Shown one piece after another: positions 7,582 to 15,325 of a stretch of DNA of 64,000 bases (positions are counted from its first letter, which is position 1; every line of letters starts with the position of its first letter). A program made the position numbers and the translations under genes. The stretch spans positions 135,484-199,483 of the forward strand of contig JBGAOY010000008.1 of NCBI GenBank assembly GCA_044221555.1, read 5' to 3'. Source of the DNA: JAEUJM01 sp044221555 (GTDB lineage Bacteria > Actinomycetota > Acidimicrobiia > Acidimicrobiales > DATDAH01). Under the pieces are notes generated by a model. That model saw nothing but the letters and a program-made list of their open reading frames with translations. It searched no databases and was not told the DNA's origin.

Positions 7582-9705
7582 ATGTTCGCGCTCACCCTGG
7601 CGGCCGAGGCCGCCCACGAATCGGCACCCGGGTTCTTCCTCGACCACGCGTGGGTCATCCCTGCCCTTCCGGCGGCGTCGTTCCTCGTGATCCTCCTGCT
7701 CGGCAAGCGCCTGCCCCGCGGCGGCTCCGAGGTGGGCATCCCCGCGGTGGCGGCCTCGTGGGTGTTCGCGGTGGGCGTGCTGGCCCAGTGGATCGACCGG
7801 GTCAACACCGCCGGCGGCCACTCGGGGCTCTCGGGCATCTTCGCGGCGTCGGGCGAGGGCGAGGGTGGCGAGCACGTGGTGCTCCCCATCATCCACACCT
7901 TCACGTGGTGGCAGTCGGGCGGCATCGAGTTCACCGCCGGCACCCTGGTCGACGGCCTCGCCGCGATCATGGTGTTCACCGTCACCAGCATCTCGCTGCT
8001 GGTGCACATCTACTCGACCGAGTACGTGAAGGGCGACCGCCGCTTCACCCACTACTTCGCGTTCCTCAGCCTGTTCACCGCCTCGATGCTGATGCTGGTG
8101 ATCAGCCAGAGCACGCTGCAGCTGCTCACCAGCTGGGAGCTGGTGGGCGTCTGCTCGTTCGTGCTGATCGGCCACTGGTGGGAGGAGCAGGCCAACAGCA
8201 ACGCCGCCCTCAAGGCGTTCCTCACCAACCGGGTGGGCGACGTCGGCCTGATCATCGGCGTCATCGTCTTGTTCTTCGGGGCGGGCACGTTCGGCATCAT
8301 CGACACCAACATCGCCGCCCTCGACGGCACCATGAGCCACCTCGTCATGCTCGTCGGCGCCCTGGCGCTGATGGCCGCGGTCACCTCCAAGAGCGGGCAG
8401 TTCCCGCTGCACACCTGGCTGCCCGATGCCATGGCCGGCCCCACGCCGGTGTCGGCGCTCATCCACGCGGCCACCATGGTGGTCGCCGGCGTGTTCCTCG
8501 TGGCCCGGCTCTACCCGGTGTTCTTCCAGGGCCTGTCGATCGGCACGAGCGGGCTGAACTACATGGCCTTCATCGGGGGGTTCACCGCCCTGATGGCGGC
8601 CTGCCTGGCCTTCGCGCAGAAGGACATCAAGAAGGTGCTGGCCTACTCCACCATCAGCCAGTTGGGCTACATGGTGGCCGCCCTCGGTGTGGGCGCCTGG
8701 ACGGCGGCCATCTTCCACCTCTTCACCCACGCCTTCTTCAAGGCCTGCCTGTTCCTCGGCGCCGGTTCGGTCAGCCACGCCGCCCACCACACCTTCGACA
8801 TGCGCAAGATGGGCGGGCTCCGCAAGTACATGCCCACCACGTTCCGCACCTTCCTGATCGCCTCGATCGCACTGTCGGGCATCCCGCCGCTGGCCGGCTT
8901 CTGGTCGAAGGACGAGATCCTCGCCGGCGCCCAGCAGGGCCAGAACGGCAACGCCTACACGCTGATCCTGGTGTTCGGCGCGTTCAGCGCGATGCTCACC
9001 GCCGCCTACATGACCCGGACGATCTGGTTGACCTTCTTCGGCGAGTACCGCGGTGAGGGCACCCCGCACGAGTCGCCCCAGATCATGCTGTGGCCGCTGC
9101 GGATCCTCGCCGGGTTCGCCCTGTTCCTCGGCATCGTCAACCTGCCCGCGGCCATCGCTCCCGACAGCTTCGAGCTGAAGTTCGAGCACTGGATCGAGCC
9201 GATCGCCAACTTCCCGGCCATCGACCACCCCGAGTTCTCGCTGCCGCTCGCCGTCGTGTCCACGCTGCTGGCGCTGCTGGGCATCACCCTGGCCTACTTC
9301 TACTTCTTCAAGGACAAGGGGCCCCACGGCCTCACCGAGCGCAACAAGGCCGCGCACGCGGGCTACACGTTCCTCGAGAACAAGTACTACCTCGACGCCC
9401 TCTACGAGGACGGCATCGTGGCCGGCGTGAAGGGCCCCGTGGCCCGGGCCATGTACTGGTTCAACCAGAACGTCCTCGACGCCATCGTCAACGGCGTGGC
9501 GACCGGTGCCCGGGGCACCGCCCGCCTCCTGTACCGCTTCGTCGACCAGGGCGCCATCGACGGCACCGTCAACGCCTCGGGGTCCGCCGCCGAGGGCTCG
9601 GGGCAGCTGCTCCGTGGCATCCAGACCGGGAAGATCTCGAACTACGCCGCTCTGCTCTTCGGGGGCGTGGTCGTGATCGCCGGCATCTTCGTGATCATCG
9701 TTTAG
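7582..9705 (+). CDS. nuoL: NADH-quinone oxidoreductase subunit L (proton channel)
   Basis: The distal antiporter-like subunit, 707 residues. The key TM5 glutamate lies in SWELVGVCSF. The TM7/TM8 region HTWLPDAMAGPTPVSALIHA and the lysine segment DIKKVLAYSTISQLGY are typical. A long C-terminal portion after about 500 corresponds to the lateral helix and last TM. The ATG at 7582 follows the nuoK stop closely, in frame with a much longer spurious upstream extension that I reject because it overlaps nuoJ and nuoK. Confidence 0.96.
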   Translation: MFALTLAAEAAHESAPGFFLDHAWVIPALPAASFLVILLLGKRLPRGGSEVGIPAVAASWVFAVGVLAQWIDRVNTAGGHSGLSGIFAASGEGEGGEHVVLPIIHTFTWWQSGGIEFTAGTLVDGLAAIMVFTVTSISLLVHIYSTEYVKGDRRFTHYFAFLSLFTASMLMLVISQSTLQLLTSWELVGVCSFVLIGHWWEEQANSNAALKAFLTNRVGDVGLIIGVIVLFFGAGTFGIIDTNIAALDGTMSHLVMLVGALALMAAVTSKSGQFPLHTWLPDAMAGPTPVSALIHAATMVVAGVFLVARLYPVFFQGLSIGTSGLNYMAFIGGFTALMAACLAFAQKDIKKVLAYSTISQLGYMVAALGVGAWTAAIFHLFTHAFFKACLFLGAGSVSHAAHHTFDMRKMGGLRKYMPTTFRTFLIASIALSGIPPLAGFWSKDEILAGAQQGQNGNAYTLILVFGAFSAMLTAAYMTRTIWLTFFGEYRGEGTPHESPQIMLWPLRILAGFALFLGIVNLPAAIAPDSFELKFEHWIEPIANFPAIDHPEFSLPLAVVSTLLALLGITLAYFYFFKDKGPHGLTERNKAAHAGYTFLENKYYLDALYEDGIVAGVKGPVARAMYWFNQNVLDAIVNGVATGARGTARLLYRFVDQGAIDGTVNASGSAAEGSGQLLRGIQTGKISNYAALLFGGVVVIAGIFVIIV

Positions 9706-9721
9706 GAGCTGAGGCAGACCA

Positions 9722-11248
9722 ATGTCCGACTTCCTCGATAGCTGGGGCTTGAGCCTCGCCATCTTCCTGCCGCTGGCGGGTGCAGCGCTGATGCTGCTCG
9801 TGCCGCGCGCCCAGGAGGAGACGCACAAGCTGATCGCCCTGGTCACGTCGCTGGCGACCGCCGGTGTCGGAGTCCTCCTCATGGCGAACTTCGACTACGA
9901 CCACACGGCCATCCTCCAGTACCAGGTCGACGAGAGCTGGATCCCGCTCATCGACTCCCGCTACCACGTGGCCCTCGACGGCATCTCCCTGCCGCTGCTG
10001 GCCCTCACGCTGCTGGTCGTGCCGCTGTGTGTCATCTACTCCTGGAAGCACTTCCCGGAACCGCACAACCCCAAGGCGTTCCTCATCCTCATCCTCATCC
10101 TGGAGACGGGGATGGTGGGCACCTTCCTCGCCCAGGACCTCATCCTCTTCTTCGTCTTCTTCGAGGTCGTCCTGCTCCCGATGTACTTCATGATCGGGGT
10201 CTGGGGTGGCCCGAACCGCCAGTACGCGTCGATCAAGTTCTTCCTGTTCACGCTGTTCGGCTCGGCCCTCATGTTGGTGTCGTTCCTGGCCCTCTACTTC
10301 CTCCAGGGCAGCTTCCAGATCCCCGTCCTCGCCGAGCTGGGCGGCGCCGGCCTGGCCCGCACCACCGGCCTGTTGATCTTCGGCGGCATGTTCCTGGGCT
10401 TCGGCATCAAGGTGCCGATGTTCCCGTTCCACACCTGGCTGCCCGATGCCCACACCGAGGCGCCCACCGTCGGCTCGGTGATCCTGGCCGCGGTGCTCCT
10501 GAAGCTGGGCACCTACGGCTTCATCCGCATCGCCATCCCGGTGCTGCCCGACGCGGCCTCCGAGTGGGCCCCGTGGATCGCTCTGCTGGCGGTCATCGGC
10601 ATCATCTACGGAGCCCTGTGCTGCCTGGCCCAGACCGACATGAAGCGGCTCATCGCCTTCTCGTCGGTGGCCCACATGGGCTTCGTGATGCTCGGCATCG
10701 CCACCCTCACCGACTTCGGCTTCAACGCCGCCATCTTCGGCATGGTGGCCCACGGCCTCATCACCGGCATGTTGTTCTTCATCGCCGGCTCCACCAAGGA
10801 CCGCTTCCACACCCTCGAGATCAAGCGCCTCGGCGGCCTGCTCGTGCAGGCCCCGCACATGGCCTGGATCCTGGGCCTCAGCGTGATGGCCTCGCTCGGC
10901 CTTCCCGGCCTGGCCGGGTTCTGGGGCGAGTTCCCGGCGGTCCTGTCGGCCTACCAGCCCGGCGCCGACATGGACGTCACCGTGTTCCGGGTGTACATGG
11001 TCATCGCCGCCATCGGCACCGTGCTCGCGGCCGGCTACCTGCTGTGGCTCTACCAGCGGGTGGCGTTCGGCACGCCGAAGGAGGAATGGGAGGGCCACAC
11101 GATTCCCGATGCCACCCCGTTCGAGCTGGTCGCCTGGACACCGATGGTCCTGCTGATCGTGGTGCTCGGCGTCTACCCCAACATCATCTTCTCGGTGACC
11201 GACGGTGCGGTCACCCGTGCGCTGAGCGCCTTCGGGGCGGGTGGCTGA
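9722..11248 (+). CDS. nuoM: NADH-quinone oxidoreductase subunit M (proton channel)
   Basis: Antiporter-like membrane subunit, 508 residues, about 14 helices. The TM5 glutamate is in FFVFFEVVLLPMYF, the TM7 lysine in GFGIKVPMFPFHTWLPDAH, and a further Lys in DMKRLIAFSSVAHMG. A run of CTCATC repeats near 10082-10100 encodes alternating Leu/Ile in one helix. The ATG at 9722 follows GGAG (9706-9709) at a longer than usual distance. The stop lies inside the start of nuoN. Confidence 0.96.
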   Translation: MSDFLDSWGLSLAIFLPLAGAALMLLVPRAQEETHKLIALVTSLATAGVGVLLMANFDYDHTAILQYQVDESWIPLIDSRYHVALDGISLPLLALTLLVVPLCVIYSWKHFPEPHNPKAFLILILILETGMVGTFLAQDLILFFVFFEVVLLPMYFMIGVWGGPNRQYASIKFFLFTLFGSALMLVSFLALYFLQGSFQIPVLAELGGAGLARTTGLLIFGGMFLGFGIKVPMFPFHTWLPDAHTEAPTVGSVILAAVLLKLGTYGFIRIAIPVLPDAASEWAPWIALLAVIGIIYGALCCLAQTDMKRLIAFSSVAHMGFVMLGIATLTDFGFNAAIFGMVAHGLITGMLFFIAGSTKDRFHTLEIKRLGGLLVQAPHMAWILGLSVMASLGLPGLAGFWGEFPAVLSAYQPGADMDVTVFRVYMVIAAIGTVLAAGYLLWLYQRVAFGTPKEEWEGHTIPDATPFELVAWTPMVLLIVVLGVYPNIIFSVTDGAVTRALSAFGAGG

Positions 11249-12779
11249 GGGCGTGCTCGCGTCCGTGCTCGCCCAGGTCGCAGGCTTCGTGCTTGCCCAG
11301 GTCGCAGGCTTCTCCGCGCCCGACCTCGACTACCACGCCCTCGCGCCCGAGCTCGTGCTCACGGGCACGCTCGTGGTCGTGCTGCTGGTCGACCTCTTCA
11401 CCGACGAGGACGGCAAGTGGGCGCTGTCGTCGCTGGCCGGCATCGGGCTGCTGGCGTCGCTGATCCCCGTCCTCACCCTGGCCATCGACGGTGGCGACCG
11501 CATCCTGTTCGGCGGCGCCTACGCGGTCGACGACTTCTCGCTGGTGTTCAAGGCCCTCTTCCTGATCAGCGGCTACATCGTGGTGCTCCTGAGCACCAAC
11601 TACGTGGCCGAGGGCGACTACTACGAGGGTGAGTACTACTTCCTCCTGCTGTCGTCACTGCTCGGCATGGTGGTCATGTCCTCAGCCCGTGACCTGATCA
11701 CGATGTTCGTGGCCCTCGAGTTGCTCTCGATCCCCGCCTACCTGCTGGTGGGCTGGCGCAAGCGCGACCTCAAGAGCAACGAGGCCAGCATGAAGTACTA
11801 CCTGATGGGCGTGTTCGCCTCGGCGGTGATGCTCTACGGCATGTCGCTGCTGTACGGCCTCACCGGCACCACGCAGATCATCGACATCGGCAATCGCATC
11901 GGCGAGGCGGCCAACAGCACGCCGGTGGTCACCCTGGCCATCATCTTCACGCTCATCGGGTTCGCCTTCAAGGTGTCGGCGGTGCCGTTCCACACCTGGG
12001 CGCCCGACACCTACGAAGGTGCCCCCACCCCGATCACGTCGTTCCTCGCGGTGGCGTCGAAGGCGGCCGGGTTCGTGGCCCTGATGATCCTGGTGTTCGT
12101 GGGCTTCCACGGGCGGGGCGACGTCACCCAGTGGTTCTTCGCCGCGCTGTCCATCCTCACCATGACGGTCGGCAACCTGATCGCCCTGCGCCAGACCAAC
12201 GTGGTGCGCATGCTGGCCTACTCGGGCATCGCCCAGGCCGGCTACATGCTGGCCCCGCTGGCCACCCCCGGCGACCCCAAGACCGCCCTCACCGCCGTGG
12301 TGGTCTACCTGGTGATCTACGCGGCGATGAACCTGGGTGCGTTCGCGGTCGTGATCGCCGTCGCCCGCAAGACCCGCTCGGCCGAGATCTCGTCGTTCGC
12401 CGGCCTGTTCGAGTACGCCCCGGGCCTGGCCGTCACCATGACGCTGTTCCTGTTCTCGCTGGCCGGCATCCCGCCGCTCGGCGGCTGGGTGGCGAAGTTC
12501 CTGGTGTTCCGGGCGGTGCTCGACGGCACCTCGACCACCGGCATCATCCTGGCCGTGGCCATCGCCATCAACTCGGTGATCGCGCTGTACTACTACGCCA
12601 ACGTGGCCCGGGAGATGTGGATGCAGCCGGTGGCCGGCGACGACCGCACACCGGTCAAGGTCCCGGTCTCGCTGGTTGCGGCCATCGCCATCACCGCCGT
12701 GGCCACCCTGGTCATGGGCATCCTGCCCGGCCTCGTCACCCACTTCGGCGACGTGGCCAGCCTCGCCGCCGGCGGTTGA
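11241..12779 (+). CDS. nuoN: NADH-quinone oxidoreductase subunit N (proton channel)
   Basis: The third antiporter-like subunit, 512 residues, ending the operon. Characteristic segments are FVALELLSIPAYLLVGW (TM5 Glu), GFAFKVSAVPFHTWAPDTY (TM7 Lys) and NVVRMLAYSGIAQAGY. The GTG at 11241 overlaps nuoM by 8 nt. In-frame GTG codons at 11253 and 11265 are alternatives, because residues 9-24 are an exact tandem repeat of VLAQVAGF that is unlikely to be conserved. A strong hairpin follows the stop by 1 nt. Confidence 0.95.
   Translation: MAEGVLASVLAQVAGFVLAQVAGFSAPDLDYHALAPELVLTGTLVVVLLVDLFTDEDGKWALSSLAGIGLLASLIPVLTLAIDGGDRILFGGAYAVDDFSLVFKALFLISGYIVVLLSTNYVAEGDYYEGEYYFLLLSSLLGMVVMSSARDLITMFVALELLSIPAYLLVGWRKRDLKSNEASMKYYLMGVFASAVMLYGMSLLYGLTGTTQIIDIGNRIGEAANSTPVVTLAIIFTLIGFAFKVSAVPFHTWAPDTYEGAPTPITSFLAVASKAAGFVALMILVFVGFHGRGDVTQWFFAALSILTMTVGNLIALRQTNVVRMLAYSGIAQAGYMLAPLATPGDPKTALTAVVVYLVIYAAMNLGAFAVVIAVARKTRSAEISSFAGLFEYAPGLAVTMTLFLFSLAGIPPLGGWVAKFLVFRAVLDGTSTTGIILAVAIAINSVIALYYYANVAREMWMQPVAGDDRTPVKVPVSLVAAIAITAVATLVMGILPGLVTHFGDVASLAAGG
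11265..11312 (+). repeat. 24-bp tandem duplication in the nuoN N-terminus
   Basis: Two consecutive 24-bp units (11265-11288 and 11289-11312) differ by one synonymous base and each encode VLAQVAGF, lengthening the first hydrophobic segment of NuoN. It looks like a recent slippage duplication. Confidence 0.85.
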
Positions 12780-12780
12780 T

Positions 12781-12816
12781 TCGAACGGAAAGGCGCTGGC
12801 GCGCCTTTCCGTTCGA
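12781..12816 (+). terminator. 16-bp perfect hairpin ending the nuo operon
   Basis: TCGAACGGAAAGGCGC (12781-12796) pairs perfectly with 12801-12816 around the loop TGGC, starting 1 nt after the nuoN stop. There is no U-tract, but its strength and position make a terminator or 3'-end stabiliser likely. Confidence 0.75.
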
Positions 12817-12886
12817 GCTGCGCCTCCGGGCCTGCGGCGCTCCGTCTCCGGACGTTCGGGTCCCGCGTCCGGCGGGGCGTCTTCTT

Positions 12887-12951
12887 CTGATCGGACCGGC
12901 GGAGCCGTCCCGATCAGGGCGAGGGGGGATCGGCGGAGCCGCCCCCCTCGC
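12887..12951. repeat. Two consecutive hairpins upstream of midA
   Basis: The first has arms CTGATCGG (12887-12894) and CCGATCAG (12910-12917). The second has 10-bp arms GCGAGGGGGG (12919-12928) and CCCCCCTCGC (12942-12951). Both loops contain CGGCGGAGCCG. A weaker related stem follows at 12963-12977. These may be terminator remnants or repeat elements; no promoter is obvious before midA. Confidence 0.5.
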
Positions 12952-13002
12952 GCTCCCCCCACGGCGGGGGCTCCGCCGCCCGCCGAGGAACGCCTGAGGC
13001 CG

Positions 13003-13992
13003 GTGGAACGCTTCGACGCCTTCGTGGAGCGGGCGTTGTACGACCCCGAGCGGGGCTTCTACGCGGCCGGGGGACAGGCCGGCCGGCGCGGTGACTTCCT
13101 GACCAGCCCCGAGGTGGGCCCGCTGTTCGGGGCGGTGGTGGCGCGGGCGCTCGACGCCTGGTGGCACGAGCTCGGCGAGCCCGAGCCCTACACGGTGGTC
13201 GAGGCCGGCGCCGGGCCGGGGACCCTCGCCCGCACCGTCGCCCTCGCCGCCCCCGAGTGCACACCGGCGCTGCGCTACGTGACGGTGGAGCGGTCGGCGG
13301 CGCAGCGGGCGCAGCACCCCGACGGTGTCGAGGCCCGCGCCGACCTGCCCGACGGCCCCCTCGTCGGCGTGGTGCTGGCCAACGAGCTGCTCGACAACCT
13401 GGCGTTCCGCCTCCTCGAGCGCACCGGCGAGGGCTGGGCCGAGGTGTGGGTGGACGGCGGCGCCGAGCTGCTCGTGCCGCTCGCAGGTGCCGACGTGCCC
13501 GAGGTGGCCGCCGGGCACGACACCGTGGCGGCGGTGGGGGCGCGGATCCCGGTGCAGGAGCAGGCGGCGGCGTGGGTGGGCGAGGCGCTGGGCCTCGTGG
13601 AGCGGGGGCGGGTGGTGGTCATCGACTACGCCGACACGACCGGCTCCATGGCCGATCGCCCGCAGGGGGAGTGGCTGCGCACCTACCGCGGCCACGACCG
13701 CGGTGGCGACCCCCTGCACGCCCCCGGCACCCAGGACGTCACCGTCGAGGTGGCGGTCGACCAGCTGGCCGCCGTGCGTCCGCCCGACGCCGACCGGTCG
13801 CAGGCCGAGTTCCTCCGGGCCCACGGCATCGACGAGTTGGTCGCGGAAGGGCGCCGGCGCTGGTCCGAGCGGGCGCAGGTGGGCGACCTCGCCGCCATCC
13901 GTGCCCGCAGCCGCGTCACCGAGGCGGAGGCCCTGTGCGACCCCGCGGGGCTGGGTGCCTTCAGGGTGCTGGAGTGGATCGGTCCGCGCTGA
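13003..13992 (+). CDS. midA: MidA/NDUFAF7-type SAM-dependent methyltransferase
   Basis: Class I methyltransferase of the MidA (DUF185, PF02636) family, 329 residues. The GTG at 13003 is preferred (GAGG 8 nt upstream), because the protein then opens directly with the family N-terminus RFDAFVERALYDPERGFY. The SAM site VVEAGAGPGTLARTV (near residue 66) and the acidic motif VLANELLDNL (near 125) follow. Mitochondrial NDUFAF7 methylates the 49-kDa (NuoD-like) subunit during complex I assembly. Placement right after the nuo operon supports the same role here, by inference. The frame upstream of 13003 overlaps nuoN and is not used. Confidence 0.88.
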   Translation: MERFDAFVERALYDPERGFYAAGGQAGRRGDFLTSPEVGPLFGAVVARALDAWWHELGEPEPYTVVEAGAGPGTLARTVALAAPECTPALRYVTVERSAAQRAQHPDGVEARADLPDGPLVGVVLANELLDNLAFRLLERTGEGWAEVWVDGGAELLVPLAGADVPEVAAGHDTVAAVGARIPVQEQAAAWVGEALGLVERGRVVVIDYADTTGSMADRPQGEWLRTYRGHDRGGDPLHAPGTQDVTVEVAVDQLAAVRPPDADRSQAEFLRAHGIDELVAEGRRRWSERAQVGDLAAIRARSRVTEAEALCDPAGLGAFRVLEWIGPR

Positions 13993-14020
13993 CCCATCGG
14001 TCACAGTAGGTTTCGCGTTC

Positions 14021-15157
14021 ATGACACGCCGGACACCTCACGTGCTGATCGCCCTCGTCGCCGCCATGGTGCTCGCGCTGGGCGCGTGCAGCTCGAGCGG
14101 GGGTGACGACGAGTCGGCCTCCGACACCAGCGAGGCGACCACCACCACCGAGGCGGGCCCGGCGCCCATCAGCCACGTGTTCGTCATCAACCTCGAGAAC
14201 AAGGGCTTCGACGAGACCTTCGGGCCCGACTCGCCGGCCGACTTCCTGAACGGGCTGACCGAGGACGGCAAGCTGCTCACCCAGTACTTCGGCACCGCCC
14301 ACGCAAGCCTCGGCAACTACCTGGCCCAGATCAGCGGCCAGCCCCCGAGCGAGTCGACCCAGCGGGACTGCATCACCTACACCGACTTCGAGGCCACGGG
14401 CACCGACGCCGACGGCATCGTCGCCGGTGACGGGTGCGTCTACCCGGCCGAGGTGCAGACCGTCGCCGGCCAGCTCGAGGAGGCCGGCCTCACCTGGGGC
14501 GGGTTCATGGAGGACATGGGCGAGCCGTGTCGCCACCCGGTCATCGGCGAGGTGGACGAGACCCAGATCGCACGGGCCGACGACCAGTACGCGGCGCGCC
14601 ACAACCCGTTCGTCTACTTCCACTCGATCATCGACGACGAGGCCTCGTGTCAGGAGCACGTGGTCGACCTGAGCGAGCTGCCCGCCGCGCTCGAGTCCGC
14701 GGACACCACCCCCAACCTCGTCTACATCACCCCCGACCTGTGCAGCGACGCCCACGACGACCCCTGCATCGACGGCCGGCCCGGTGGGCTCGAGTCCGCC
14801 GACGACTTCCTCGAGGAGTGGGTCCCGCAGATCCAGGACTCGCCCGCCTTCCAGGAGGGCGGCCTGCTGGTGATCACCTTCGACGAGGCCGAGCTCGCCG
14901 GCGAGACCGGCGACTCCTCGGCCTGCTGCGACGAGCCCACCGGGCCCAACGTCGCGCAACCGGGCATCAACGGCCCCGGTGGCGGGCGCACGGGGGCGCT
15001 GCTGCTCTCGCCCCGACTCGAGGCGGGCGCCACCGACGACACCCCGTTCAACCACTACGGCCTGCTCTGCGGCATCGAGGACCTCTTCGGCCTCGACCAC
15101 CTGGGCTACGCCGCCCAGGACGGCCTCGCCTGCGTGGCGTCCGACCTGGCGCCGTAG
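14021..15157 (+). CDS. Secreted lipoprotein phosphoesterase, SapM/acid-phosphatase-like
   Basis: Extracytoplasmic phosphatase of the phosphoesterase family (PF04185; relatives include mycobacterial SapM and phospholipase C enzymes), 378 residues. The signal peptide ends in the lipobox LALGAC (Cys near 24), followed by a Ser/Thr/Asp linker. The domain starts ISHVFVINLENKGFDETFG (metal-ligand Glu/Asn region); FGTAHASLGNYLAQISG provides further active-site residues, and VITFDEAE the C-terminal metal Asp/Glu. A TAGGTT -10-like element sits 8 nt before the ATG, so the transcript may be leaderless. Substrate specificity cannot be read from the sequence. Confidence 0.82.
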   Translation: MTRRTPHVLIALVAAMVLALGACSSSGGDDESASDTSEATTTTEAGPAPISHVFVINLENKGFDETFGPDSPADFLNGLTEDGKLLTQYFGTAHASLGNYLAQISGQPPSESTQRDCITYTDFEATGTDADGIVAGDGCVYPAEVQTVAGQLEEAGLTWGGFMEDMGEPCRHPVIGEVDETQIARADDQYAARHNPFVYFHSIIDDEASCQEHVVDLSELPAALESADTTPNLVYITPDLCSDAHDDPCIDGRPGGLESADDFLEEWVPQIQDSPAFQEGGLLVITFDEAELAGETGDSSACCDEPTGPNVAQPGINGPGGGRTGALLLSPRLEAGATDDTPFNHYGLLCGIEDLFGLDHLGYAAQDGLACVASDLAP

Positions 15158-15325
15158 ACAGGCGTGATCGCGGTCGGCACCGCTCTGGCCAAGGCCATCG
15201 CCTGCGGGTGAGGTGGCCCCTGGTTCGGGCGGTGCCGGTGCCGGGTCGCTCCCGAACGGGGGGTGAGTGGGGATCACTAGGATCGCCACCGCACCGCAGG
15301 TCGAGCCGCGCCCGGAGGGGAACCG

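Noticed and set aside
7525..9882. A 785-residue open frame antisense to nuoL
   Set aside because: It mirrors a certain gene, is rich in His/Arg/Asp/Glu with no domain, and arises from the G/C-biased third codon positions of nuoL.
10082..10100. CTCATC trinucleotide-like repeat in nuoM
   Set aside because: It simply encodes alternating Leu/Ile in a membrane helix and is not a microsatellite of interest.
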